NCBI RefSeq assembly: GCF_022814725.1
Contig: NZ_CP093442.1
Location: 248,001-312,000, forward strand
DNA: 64,000 nt
Direction: 5' to 3'
Source: Bdellovibrio reynosensis
GTDB lineage: Bacteria; Bdellovibrionota; Bdellovibrionia; Bdellovibrionales; Bdellovibrionaceae
Part shown: piece after piece, positions 34,192-42,938 of the stretch
Numbering within the stretch: the stretch's first letter is position 1
Layout: every line of letters begins with the position of its first letter
Program-made: the position numbers and the translations under genes
Notes under the pieces: model-generated
Told to the model about the DNA's origin: nothing
The model's input: only the letters and a program-made list of their open reading frames with translations
The model's database searches: none

Positions 34192-35220
34192 CTATTTAAT
34201 CTTCAGGTTTTCAATTTCAAAAACCACCGGATAGTGATCCGATGGCAGACTTAATTTTGCATCCATGGATTTAGGAATATCATGGGCCATTCCGAATTCA
34301 TCTTTATAACGATGCACATGGGCTGATCCGGCCTTAATTAGCGGAGCCAATTGCGGATTGATAAAAGCAAAATCAATCTGTCTTCCTTCCGCGCGAGCCC
34401 CGTTCCGAACTTGGTAAAAAGTCGCGCGAGCTTCTTGAGGTAAAGCACTAACTTCAAGAACATCTTTAAGCTGAGTTGTAGCGTAAAGACCTTTAAATTC
34501 TTCATCGGTGTTCTGCAAACTAGCATTCCCGTTAAAGTCACCAGCGACTACGATGGGTAACTCCGGATGCACATGGGTGAGTTCGTTATAGATCTCTAGC
34601 AAAGTGCGCATCTCAGCCTGGCGTCTTTCAAAGCCATTAGGATCAATGCGGTCAGGATCAAGGCGCGACTTTAAGTGAGCTAACAAGATAATTAAAAACG
34701 GCTTTTCTTTATCGGTCGTGAAAAGTCGCAGCTCTGCCACATCCCGTGAAAACTTATGGCTTGTGGTAATGCCACCTTTCACCGGGTAACCAGTCAGCAA
34801 GCTTTGTCGTTCGTGGGGGTAAAGGTAATTGATCGGACGATTTTTATTAGACTGCAAATCAAAGTAAAAATTCAAATTTTTACGAATTAAAAAGCCCACG
34901 TCGATATTGCGCTCAGAATTTCCTTCAATCAAACAAGGGGAGTAGACATCATCCATAAAGAGTTGGTTGAAGTTTTTAAGAGACTCAAAACCACCGACTT
35001 CACAGAACATGACGATATCGGCGTTAATCTCTTTAAGGGCTTTAGCGATGTCTTGGGTTTTCTTAAGGCTTTTATTTTCGTAAACGGAGGTAGACAGGCG
35101 CTGCCACTGAACTTCCTTCAGATCCAAAACCTCTTTGCCAGGTGTTCCATCGAACATCAAAAAGAGATTCTCTGCATTGAGTAAGCATAATTTTAGATTT
35201 GTGGTCTCAGTCCACGTCAT
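34192..35220 (-). CDS. Endonuclease/exonuclease/phosphatase-family protein
   Basis: A 342-residue DNase I-fold phosphoesterase without a signal peptide. Motifs in order: LKLCLLNAENLF (Asn of the first motif), ADIVMFCEVGG (catalytic Glu), the His in LLAHLKSRLDPDRIDPNGF, VVAGDFNGNASLQ (Asp and Asn), RQIDFAFIN and the C-terminal SLPSDHYPVVFEI with the catalytic Asp-His. It could act on DNA, RNA or phospholipid head groups; the fold alone does not tell. It is divergent from pepA, with a 56-base gap. Confidence 0.88.
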   Translation of the reverse strand: MTWTETTNLKLCLLNAENLFLMFDGTPGKEVLDLKEVQWQRLSTSVYENKSLKKTQDIAKALKEINADIVMFCEVGGFESLKNFNQLFMDDVYSPCLIEGNSERNIDVGFLIRKNLNFYFDLQSNKNRPINYLYPHERQSLLTGYPVKGGITTSHKFSRDVAELRLFTTDKEKPFLIILLAHLKSRLDPDRIDPNGFERRQAEMRTLLEIYNELTHVHPELPIVVAGDFNGNASLQNTDEEFKGLYATTQLKDVLEVSALPQEARATFYQVRNGARAEGRQIDFAFINPQLAPLIKAGSAHVHRYKDEFGMAHDIPKSMDAKLSLPSDHYPVVFEIENLKIK

Positions 35221-35276
35221 ATTATGATTTTACGGACTTAATCACCCCAATCACAAACTAAAAGTGAGGAATTAAA

Positions 35277-36809
35277 GTGGCTAAAAAGGCAACTAGCGCA
35301 AAAACTTCGTCAAAACTAACTATTCAATCCTGGGTTGAGACTTTTGAATTCGGCAAAGAACTTAAAGTAAAAAATGAATTGATGGGTTTTGTCTATTTCC
35401 TGGGCGTAGATGACGTTAGCAAATACACCTCTTTGATTTCCCAGCACTCTTTGGACTGGCAAGTGGATTCACTAAAGAAATCGGACCGTGAGTTTGTCTA
35501 TTTCGTGGGTCAACGTGGACCTGTATGGATTTTGCGTCCTCGCAAAAAAGCAACGGTGGGTCATGGCGGTTTGATCGATGAAACTTCCTACGCTTGGGCC
35601 CGCGATCAATTCGGTACCTTGGTTTCTAACTTTAAAGCTCATCACTTAAAATTCGTACAAATCGAACTTCACGGAACTGATGAAAGCCAAGACTTAGGGG
35701 CTTTAGTTGGTTTTGATATGGCCACCTATAACTTCCGCCAGTTTAATGACGGAAAACATTTAGCGGACTTGCCAAAGGTTTCTATTAGAAAGTCTTTGGG
35801 TGGTTTGGAAAAAGCTTTAGTAAGAGACGCGATCTTGCGCGCCCGCGGAGTCAACTTAGCTCGTCACTTGGTAAGCCTTCCGCCAAATATGTTAAACCCA
35901 CGCACGTTTGCTGAAATGGCAGCAAAAAAAGTATTCCCAGCTTCTTTGAAAGTTTCAGTGTGGGATACAAGAAGATTGGTTCAAGAAGGCATGGGACTGC
36001 ACGTAGCTGTGGGCCAAGGTGCTGAAAATGGGCCATGCATGGTTCACATGCGCTATCGTCCCGCAAAAAAATCAAAACTAAAACCCATCGCCTTTGTTGG
36101 TAAAGGTATTACGTTTGATACGGGCGGCCTTGATATCAAGCCTTCAAGTGCCATGCGCTTAATGAAAAAAGACATGGGTGGAGCAGCCAGCATCATGGGT
36201 CTTGCTTCATGGGTTGCTGAAAGCAACTATCCAGGTCCTGTGGATTTCTATTTGGCTTTAGCTGAAAACGCGGTTGACGGAAAATCATTCCGCCCGGGCG
36301 ACATCATCACGGCAAGAAATGGAATGAAGGTTGAAATCGATAACACCGATGCTGAAGGCCGTTTAGTTCTAGCGGACGTATTAGATGTGGCATGTACAAC
36401 TAAAGGTGCTGACGAACCAGAATATGTGATCGACGTAGCGACCTTAACTGGAGCTATCAAAGTAGGTTTGGGTGCTGAAATTGCCGGTCTATTCGCCAAC
36501 GACGATGAACTAGCAAATGCACTTACATTGGCAGGTAACAGAGCCGGCGACCTTAACTGGAGAATGCCACTTTTTGAAAGATACTGGGGCGATTTATCGT
36601 CGCCGTTTGCTGATTGTAAAAACTCGGGCGGCGGTTTTGGTGGCGCCATCACAGCGGCGTTGTTCTTACAACGTTTCGTGGGCGGTAAAAAATGGGCTCA
36701 CTTAGACGTGTACGCGTGGGCGGACAAAGCAGGGGGAGCAATAACGGCAAGCGGTGGAAGTGGTCAGCCGGTTCAATGTCTGATCGAATTCTTAGTCGGT
36801 CGTCGATAA
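35277..36809 (+). CDS. pepA: Leucyl aminopeptidase (M17)
   Basis: A 510-residue cytosolic aminopeptidase that removes N-terminal residues from peptides with two metal ions. The catalytic domain has VGKGITFDTGGLDIKPSSAM, MKKDMGGAAS and the M17 signature NTDAEGRLVLADVL. The N-terminal half is longer and less conserved, with a Lys/Ser/Thr-rich start. The start is GTG at 35277, 7 bases after GAGGAA. The gene seems monocistronic and ends at a large hairpin shared with the opposing gene. Confidence 0.92.
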   Translation: MAKKATSAKTSSKLTIQSWVETFEFGKELKVKNELMGFVYFLGVDDVSKYTSLISQHSLDWQVDSLKKSDREFVYFVGQRGPVWILRPRKKATVGHGGLIDETSYAWARDQFGTLVSNFKAHHLKFVQIELHGTDESQDLGALVGFDMATYNFRQFNDGKHLADLPKVSIRKSLGGLEKALVRDAILRARGVNLARHLVSLPPNMLNPRTFAEMAAKKVFPASLKVSVWDTRRLVQEGMGLHVAVGQGAENGPCMVHMRYRPAKKSKLKPIAFVGKGITFDTGGLDIKPSSAMRLMKKDMGGAASIMGLASWVAESNYPGPVDFYLALAENAVDGKSFRPGDIITARNGMKVEIDNTDAEGRLVLADVLDVACTTKGADEPEYVIDVATLTGAIKVGLGAEIAGLFANDDELANALTLAGNRAGDLNWRMPLFERYWGDLSSPFADCKNSGGGFGGAITAALFLQRFVGGKKWAHLDVYAWADKAGGAITASGGSGQPVQCLIEFLVGRR

Positions 36810-36908
36810 GGGCTCATCTGACTGCGTTGGAAGTCTCTTGTCCTCGCTCCGACGTAGCGCTGCTACGCCTGCGCTGCGGGAAGAGACTTCCGCCTTGCAT
36901 ATGAACCC
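36810..36908. repeat. Large imperfect hairpin between convergent genes
   Basis: Three nested pairings: GGGCTCAT (36810-36817) with ATGAACCC (36901-36908, one mismatch), GGAAGTCTCTT (36829-36839) with AAGAGACTTCC (36881-36891, perfect), and CGTAGC (36853-36858) with GCTACG (36862-36867). It starts right after the pepA stop and ends 22 bases before the stop of the opposing gene. It may act as a two-way transcription barrier or as a structured RNA; it lacks T-runs. Confidence 0.7.
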
Positions 36909-36930
36909 TTCTCGCCAACCTTGAACCAGC

Positions 36931-38346
36931 TTAGTCTGTGTAGCCGAAAAGTTTTTTTGTTTTGATTAAGTCGCGCACTTTTTCTGGCACTTTGCTTTCC
37001 CATTCAGGATCGCCCTTTTCAATCATCTTCATGACATCTTTAGAGTGCAAGTAATCATCAGTTTCATCACAACCGGAGATTTCAACGATCTGGTTGTTTT
37101 CAATAAAATGTTTATAGACGTGACGTAGATTAGGTGACGGGAAGAAGCTTTTCGCGGTTAAGCAAAGTACGTTGGTTTTATGCGGATAAACGTAAAGCTT
37201 CGTTTTTTGCTCTAAAAGTTTACCCAAACCTTCAAGCAATCCACCTTCTAAGTTTTTATAGTGTTCTTCTGTGAATAATTTTTCTAAGTGGCTTGCGCCC
37301 ACTACCAAAGCCATAAAGTGAGAGTTGTAGCGTCTTAAGAAACGTTTTAATCCATAGAATAAAAAGAAGTTTGAAATCAAAACATGATGTCCAAGACTTG
37401 TTAACGTTTCTACACGCTCTAAGAAATCTTTTTCATCCACTTCTCCGCCGGTTTGCAGATTGTGCATGGTTAGTTCCATCATCGGCAGGATTTCTAAGTC
37501 TTTGCCTTCGCTTTTTAGGATGTCAGACTTCATTTGCACTAAGCCTTTTTGCAAGACATCTACGTGGGTAACCGTAACCGGGCGGAAGTGACCACGTTGA
37601 ATCAATAGTGACTTTCCGTAAACAGCATCTGCGATATTAAGAATTTCGTTTTCAGGTGAAAATAAAATAGCTTCAGCCAAACCGCGACGAACAAGTTCAA
37701 GATTCATCAGGCGCTCATTAAAGTGCGTAAGGGCAGGCCCTTTAAACTTAATCACATCAATAACAACTTGGCCTTCTTTTAAGTTATCAACCAAGCGCGG
37801 AATAAATTCTTCGGGATTACCGATGTGGTAAAAGGCGCAATCCAAAAGATTCACCCCTAAAACACCCAAAGCTTCTTGTTGTTGCAAGCGATAGCGATCC
37901 AGCATTCTTATATGTAAAATAATATCGTTGCTTGGACCTTCAGGTTCTGTTTGAAAGCGCACACCCATCCAACCGTGGGATTGTTTGTTGCTGCCAGAAG
38001 AAGCGGTCGCCACGGTGTTAGCGAAAGAAAAGAAGCGCGAAGTTTTGCCGCGGCCTTCGCTAAGGCGTTCTACTAAAAGATCGTATTCATGCCCTAGCAT
38101 TTTATACAGACGGGGTTCACAAACATATCGACCATTGGCTTCGCGGCCGTAAATGTCGTCGCTTACAACCATATCGTAAGCGGAAATCGTTTTTGCAATC
38201 GTTTGTGAGGCTTTACCTGCTTGGAAGAAATGGCGGGCAACTTCTTGGCCTGCCCCAATTTCAGCAAAAGCTCCATAGCGGGAAGTGTCTTTGTTAATTT
38301 TTAAAGCTTTGCCGTGGGTGTTTTCAGGAGTATGAGAATCAGCCAT
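36931..38346 (-). CDS. Conserved protein of unknown function (GAFAEIGAGQEVARHFF family)
   Basis: A 471-residue soluble protein. The N-terminal stretch YGAFAEIGAGQEVARHFFQA, then SQTIAKTISAYDM and SDDIYGREANGRYVCEPRL, belongs to a family I recall as widespread in Bacteroidota and other phyla under unreliable names such as TonB-dependent receptor or nicotinate-nucleotide adenylyltransferase. Neither name fits: there is no signal peptide, no barrel and no nucleotidyl-transferase HxGH. Strong conservation suggests an enzyme or scaffold. Its start overlaps the DUF502 gene stop by one base, so it may work with that membrane protein. Confidence 0.75.
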   Translation of the reverse strand: MADSHTPENTHGKALKINKDTSRYGAFAEIGAGQEVARHFFQAGKASQTIAKTISAYDMVVSDDIYGREANGRYVCEPRLYKMLGHEYDLLVERLSEGRGKTSRFFSFANTVATASSGSNKQSHGWMGVRFQTEPEGPSNDIILHIRMLDRYRLQQQEALGVLGVNLLDCAFYHIGNPEEFIPRLVDNLKEGQVVIDVIKFKGPALTHFNERLMNLELVRRGLAEAILFSPENEILNIADAVYGKSLLIQRGHFRPVTVTHVDVLQKGLVQMKSDILKSEGKDLEILPMMELTMHNLQTGGEVDEKDFLERVETLTSLGHHVLISNFFLFYGLKRFLRRYNSHFMALVVGASHLEKLFTEEHYKNLEGGLLEGLGKLLEQKTKLYVYPHKTNVLCLTAKSFFPSPNLRHVYKHFIENNQIVEISGCDETDDYLHSKDVMKMIEKGDPEWESKVPEKVRDLIKTKKLFGYTD

Positions 38347-38948
38347 TATTTTTTCTCGCCTTCTTTATCAGCTTTCACCCAGCCTGTGATAGCTAAGCTC
38401 ATGGCTTTTTCAATTGGCATATCTAACGGTGTGATGCGGGAACGAGGTACCATCAAGGTAAATCCACCAAGACCATAACTCATCGGCACGTAAACGGCGA
38501 TGCGATCCCCGGCGTTTTGTTCAATGGCAGGAATATCTTTAAAATTTTCTCGAGTCACAAGACCCAAAACGCGGACACCGGTTTCACCCATGTCTACGAA
38601 GACGACCTTTTGTAAACCACCAGGTCCGCCGCCCTTAGAAAATAAATTCATCAGGTCACGAAGCGGGGAATAGATTGCTTTAATAAACGGAACTTGAGTC
38701 ATGCGTTGCTCAAGTTTTTGAAAAAGACCGCCAGTTAATAAGTTGTTTAAGGCTAAGCCCAACAACATGATTAAAGCCACAGTCAGTAAAAAGCCCAAGC
38801 CCGGAATATAAATCGGCAGAATGCGACGAAGAGAATCACCTAAAAAGCTATCAACAATAGTGATGCCGGCATAGATAATATAAATAGTCAGAGCAATTGG
38901 CAGAAAAGTGACGAGACCTTGCAAGAAGATTTTCTGAAGTTGTTTCAT
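38346..38948 (-). CDS. DUF502-family membrane protein
   Basis: A 200-residue inner-membrane protein with two N-terminal helices (LVTFLPIALTIYIIYAGITI and LGFLLTVALIMLLGLALNN) and a C-terminal beta-rich cytoplasmic or periplasmic part with IKAIYSPLRDLMNLF, VVFVDMGETGVRVLGLVT and VYVPMSYGLGGFTLMVPRS. This is the DUF502 pattern. No function has been established for the family. The stop overlaps the start of the following gene as TAATG, which indicates tight co-translation with the conserved unknown protein. Confidence 0.85.
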   Translation of the reverse strand: MKQLQKIFLQGLVTFLPIALTIYIIYAGITIVDSFLGDSLRRILPIYIPGLGFLLTVALIMLLGLALNNLLTGGLFQKLEQRMTQVPFIKAIYSPLRDLMNLFSKGGGPGGLQKVVFVDMGETGVRVLGLVTRENFKDIPAIEQNAGDRIAVYVPMSYGLGGFTLMVPRSRITPLDMPIEKAMSLAITGWVKADKEGEKK

Positions 38949-39105
38949 AGCTGGATATCCTGTTCGTCTAACATTATCGGTAGTTCATAAATATCAGCTA
39001 AGTCGAGTACGCTCAAGCTCTTAGCTTTTCGCAAAATGAGACACATTTTTCACTTAACCCTCCTAGACTCCTGACCGAAAAGAATGGGGTCACGAAGGAG
39101 AACCG

Positions 39106-40989
39106 GTGAAACCGATTCTAAAGACGCTTTTTATTGCTGTTGTAACTGTAAGCTCTGCAGCCTTCGCTCGCCCCGAAGCTAAAGTGGTTCCAGGAGAATA
39201 CCTTGTGAAGTTTAAGGCTTCCTCAGGCGGTGCTTCTATTGCCCACCAAAAGATTCAAGGAAAGGCGACTTTAAAAGCCAATTTCCATGGCCTGGGCATG
39301 ATGCAAATCAATATGAAGGCCGGTCCCGATGAAAAAGCCAATTTCGAAGCTTTAAAAAATGACCCCGATGTTGAATACATTGAGCCTAACTACGTTTTAG
39401 AAAAGTCTGATGTTGTCGTCAGTGAGTCTTTTGAACGCCAATCTTACGAACAATTTTCTAATAGTTCTTTTGCATCCACAAATCCCGCGGTGTATTCGCA
39501 AAATAATGCCAATACAGGTATTGATTCAGCGTGGCCTGTTTTAACTGCGTTAGATGGCAGCCATGGCAAAATCGTTGTTGCCGTGATCGATACTGGTTTA
39601 GACAAGAATCATGATGTCTTTAAAGCTTATAACTCAAATGGCTCTGGCGGGACGGGATCGTTGTGGGTGAATCCAATTGAAGCTAATGGTTCCGCAGGCG
39701 TTGATGATGACCAGAACGGTTATGTTGATGACATCAACGGTTGGAACTTTATTAATAACTCAGGCAACTTTGCTGATGACGATGATCACGGAACCCACGT
39801 AGCGGGGATCGTTGTCGGGGCTTCGCAAAATATTTTTGCTCGTCCACTGCAAGAATCAAAAATCCAAATCATGCCTTTAAAATTCTTAGACGGGGCGGGT
39901 TCTGGGTCCACTTCCAACGCGATTCGTGCGATTTATTACGCTGTTAATAACGGTGCAAAAGTCATTAATAATTCTTGGGGAGGCGCTTCTTACAGTCGTG
40001 CCCTTCATGATGCGATCACTTATGCTTACGATCATAAAGTTTTAGTCGTCTGTGCTGCCGGAAACTATGCTAGTGATAACGACGCTTATCCGATGTACCC
40101 GGCAAACTATGATGTTCCAAGCAATCTTTCAGTGGGTTCAACCACGCGCTTTGATGATCTTTCAAGTTTTTCAAATTATGGCGCAAATACAGTTCATATT
40201 GGTAGCCCGGGTGAATATATCGAAAGTACTGTTCCTGGTAATCAGATGATGAAGATGCACGGAACAAGTATGGCCGCTCCGTTTGTTGCGGGGGTGGCAG
40301 CTCTTGCGATGCGTGAAGCTCCCTCATTATCTGGCTATCAGATTAAAGAATTAATATTAAGAACGGGTGATACGAACGGTTATCTTAGCAGTTTGATCTC
40401 CACAAGTTCCCGCATTGATGCCCTTTACTTACTGCAAGAAGCCCAACAAATGGTGTCGACAGCTTCTTCGCAGCCTGGTTACAAGCCGTCTTATTTGTCT
40501 GAGCGGGCTCCGGCGTCTGAGTCTTCAGGCGGTGGCGGTGGCTGCGGTTTAGTAAAAGCGGTGACTGAAAATGGCCCGGGTTCAGGCAGAGGTTCTGGCG
40601 GTGGTGCGGGTGTCGTAATTGGCTTACTGATGATGCCACTGGTGTTCTGGCAGGCTTTAAGAAGCCGTGAACCGAAATCAAAACGTAAATACGAACGCTT
40701 TAAAATGAGTTCTGAAATCCGCGTGATGGTGGGTGATAAAGAACTTGTGGGTAACGTGAACACGATCTCTGAAGGTGGTTTGTCGTTTAATACCGAAGCT
40801 GCTCTTGAAAAAGGCGGCATCGTTACAATGCGAATCCAAAGCCCAGACGGTCACGAGTCCATCGAAGTGCAAGGTCACGTCGTATGGAACGAGAAAAACC
40901 AAGCTTACGGAGTGCAGTTCGATAATGCTAAGCAGGGCGCCCTTGCCATGATTAGGGATTGGTCTGCTAGCTTAGTTAAAAGTAATTAG
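39106..40989 (+). CDS. Subtilase (S8) with transmembrane anchor and C-terminal PilZ domain
   Basis: A 627-residue fusion. Signal peptide 1-21; inhibitor-like propeptide about 25-100 (GEYLVKFKASSGG...DVEYIEPNYV); subtilisin domain about 135-450 with Asp162 (VIDTGLD), His228 (DHGTHVAG) and Ser388 (GTSMAAPF). A Gly/Ser-rich segment with one Cys (GGGGGCGLV, Cys480) leads into a hydrophobic helix at 502-518 (GVVIGLLMMPLVFWQAL), a basic stop-transfer run (RSREPKSKRK) and a PilZ domain from about 525: RKYER fits RxxxR, while TISEGG has Thr where Asp/Asn is usual. Predicted topology: periplasmic protease, cytoplasmic c-di-GMP-type domain. The frame is continuous. GTG start after GGAG. Confidence 0.88.
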   Translation: MKPILKTLFIAVVTVSSAAFARPEAKVVPGEYLVKFKASSGGASIAHQKIQGKATLKANFHGLGMMQINMKAGPDEKANFEALKNDPDVEYIEPNYVLEKSDVVVSESFERQSYEQFSNSSFASTNPAVYSQNNANTGIDSAWPVLTALDGSHGKIVVAVIDTGLDKNHDVFKAYNSNGSGGTGSLWVNPIEANGSAGVDDDQNGYVDDINGWNFINNSGNFADDDDHGTHVAGIVVGASQNIFARPLQESKIQIMPLKFLDGAGSGSTSNAIRAIYYAVNNGAKVINNSWGGASYSRALHDAITYAYDHKVLVVCAAGNYASDNDAYPMYPANYDVPSNLSVGSTTRFDDLSSFSNYGANTVHIGSPGEYIESTVPGNQMMKMHGTSMAAPFVAGVAALAMREAPSLSGYQIKELILRTGDTNGYLSSLISTSSRIDALYLLQEAQQMVSTASSQPGYKPSYLSERAPASESSGGGGGCGLVKAVTENGPGSGRGSGGGAGVVIGLLMMPLVFWQALRSREPKSKRKYERFKMSSEIRVMVGDKELVGNVNTISEGGLSFNTEAALEKGGIVTMRIQSPDGHESIEVQGHVVWNEKNQAYGVQFDNAKQGALAMIRDWSASLVKSN

Positions 40990-41014
40990 TTCTTATTAAA
41001 GACTAGATTAAAAA

Positions 41015-41050
41015 TAAAAAAGCTTCGCTAACAAAGCGGAGCTTTTTTTT
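41015..41050 (+). terminator. Intrinsic terminator after the subtilase gene
   Basis: AGCTTCGCT at 41021-41029 pairs with AGCGGAGCT at 41035-41043 (one mismatch), flanked by an A-run before and a run of eight or more T after. It ends transcription from the subtilase-PilZ gene. Confidence 0.85.
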
Positions 41051-41136
41051 TGCGCTCGAGCAGTGATTTTGAGTGTTTTTTACCAAGTCTGTTTCTTGAG
41101 GGTAAGACTTTGCGAGTAATTTAGTAACATGAATAT

Positions 41137-41526
41137 ATGCAGCAAGCGGAAATTAAAAAACGTCAGCTAGAAAATAAAAAGATATTAGTCGTCGATGACA
41201 ACATTGATAACCAGAGACTTATGAGTCGTATGTTGCAACTTGCGGGAGCAGTGACAGCAGTAGCTAAAGACGGCGAAGAAGGAGTTGAAAAAGCTCTTCA
41301 TGAAAATTTCGATGCTATTCTGATGGATTTGCAAATGCCTGTGAAAAACGGATTGGATGCGACTTCAGAACTGCGCAGTCAATCCTATCAAAAACCCATC
41401 ATCGCAGTGACGGCCCATGGAAAAGGGGATAAAGAACGCTGCATGGAAATTGGATTTAGTGATTTTCTAGAAAAGCCTTTAGAAAAGGACTTTCTAATTA
41501 AGTCCGTTCTAAAGGTTCTTGCTTAA
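41137..41526 (+). CDS. Stand-alone response-regulator receiver (CheY-like)
   Basis: A 129-residue single receiver domain after a charged 15-residue lead: acidic pair in ILVVDDNIDN, phospho-Asp in AILMDLQMPVKNG, Thr/Ser switch in IIAVTAHGKG and Lys in FLEKPLEKD. The DLQMPxxNG form is typical of receivers found in hybrid kinases, so it may receive phosphate from an orphan kinase such as the multi-PAS kinase in this window. No output domain. Its stop is 3 bases from the convergent mgtE stop. Confidence 0.85.
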   Translation: MQQAEIKKRQLENKKILVVDDNIDNQRLMSRMLQLAGAVTAVAKDGEEGVEKALHENFDAILMDLQMPVKNGLDATSELRSQSYQKPIIAVTAHGKGDKERCMEIGFSDFLEKPLEKDFLIKSVLKVLA

Positions 41527-41528
41527 AA

Positions 41529-42872
41529 TTAAAGTAAAATTCCATGAAGTAAGAAGCTCGCCACTGTGAAATAGATCACAAGTCCCGTCACGTCTACCAG
41601 GGTCGCAACCGCAGGAGCAGAAGCAGAAGCGGGGTCAAAGCCCACTTTTTTAAGAATGAATGGAAGCATGGAGCCTGAAATCGTACCCCATAATACGACA
41701 CCCATCACGCTCACACAGACAGTAGCAGCGACCATCATGTAGTGCTCGGTATAAAGGGTTTCACGGTTTGGCCAAAGCATAATACGAATAAATCCAATCG
41801 CACCCAGAAGCACGCCCAGGCAAAGTCCCGTCAGAATCTCGCGACCTAATACACGCCACCAGTCGCGCAGGCGAACCTCGCCAAGAGCGATTGAACGAAT
41901 TAAGATTGTGGAAGCTTGGGAACCAGAGTTACCACCAGAGCTGATGATCAAAGGAATGAACATCGATAGCACGATGGCTTTCGCTAACTCATCTTCAAAA
42001 AAGGCCATTGCCGTCGCAGTGAACATTTCCCCTAAAAAGAGGATCAATAACCAACCGCCACGCTTTTTAAGCATTTCTGCCATCGAGATTTTTAAATAAG
42101 GCGCGTCTAAAGTTTCAACGGCACCGATTTTATGGATATCTTCCGTGGCTTCTTCTTGGATTGCTGTCGCCACGTCATCGAAAGTAACGATACCTTTCAT
42201 GATGCCTGTTTCATCAACAACCGGTACGGCCATTAAATCTTGTTGCGCAAAGATACGGCCGATTTGCTCTTGGTCCATTTCAACAGGGACTTTAAGCACG
42301 TCGGTTTGCATGATCTCTTCAATTTTTCTGCCCGGAGTGGCAGAGAAAAGTTCACGGAATGAAACCACGCCCAGAAGCTTTTGCTCAGAATCTAAAACGT
42401 AAGCGTAATAGATTGTTTCAACGTGGGTCTTAGCTTGAATGCGGATGTAGCTAATCGCTTCATCCACAGTCATCTCGGGACGAAGACGACAGAAACGGGA
42501 ACTCATCAATCCCCCCGCAGCGTCTTCGGCATAAGCTAATAGCACCGTCACTTCACGACGGGTTTGCGGATCTAATAGCGACAATAAATCATCTTTTTGA
42601 TCTAATCCGATTTCTTGAATCAAATCGGCCACGTCATCGGGGGCAAGAAGGCGAATCCAACCACGCTTTTCTAGCGGGGCTGCTTCAGCAATTAATTCGG
42701 CCTGGTCATGGGTCCTAAGACTAAGGAAAAGCTCTTCAGCTTCAGTTCGAGGAAGCTCTTTGAATTTCTCACGACGTTCAGCGGGGGAAAGCGCCGACCA
42801 GGTCTCAGTCAAGCTTAAGACTTCTTCTTGCTCTTGAAGATCTTTTTCAAGGACCTGGTTGTCGTTATCCAT
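41529..42872 (-). CDS. mgtE: Magnesium transporter MgtE
   Basis: A 447-residue MgtE channel for Mg uptake. Order: N-terminal superhelical MgtE_N domain (about 30-130), two CBS domains (about 135-250) starting at SRFCRLRPEMTVDEAISYI, a plug helix, and five membrane helices from about 285 with the family signature ISSGGNSGSQASTILIRSIA. The cytosolic domains sense Mg and gate the pore. The gene appears monocistronic. A tight receiver gene converges on it. Confidence 0.92.
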   Translation of the reverse strand: MDNDNQVLEKDLQEQEEVLSLTETWSALSPAERREKFKELPRTEAEELFLSLRTHDQAELIAEAAPLEKRGWIRLLAPDDVADLIQEIGLDQKDDLLSLLDPQTRREVTVLLAYAEDAAGGLMSSRFCRLRPEMTVDEAISYIRIQAKTHVETIYYAYVLDSEQKLLGVVSFRELFSATPGRKIEEIMQTDVLKVPVEMDQEQIGRIFAQQDLMAVPVVDETGIMKGIVTFDDVATAIQEEATEDIHKIGAVETLDAPYLKISMAEMLKKRGGWLLILFLGEMFTATAMAFFEDELAKAIVLSMFIPLIISSGGNSGSQASTILIRSIALGEVRLRDWWRVLGREILTGLCLGVLLGAIGFIRIMLWPNRETLYTEHYMMVAATVCVSVMGVVLWGTISGSMLPFILKKVGFDPASASAPAVATLVDVTGLVIYFTVASFLLHGILL

Positions 42873-42938
42873 CTACACTCCGCTGCTGACTCTGAACGAT
42901 GAAGTACTCTACTTCATCGGCAAGTTCAAAGGGATTTG

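Noticed and set aside
36931-38346. Annotation as TonB-dependent receptor or nicotinate-nucleotide adenylyltransferase
   Set aside because: No signal peptide, plug or barrel, and no HxGH nucleotide-binding motif.
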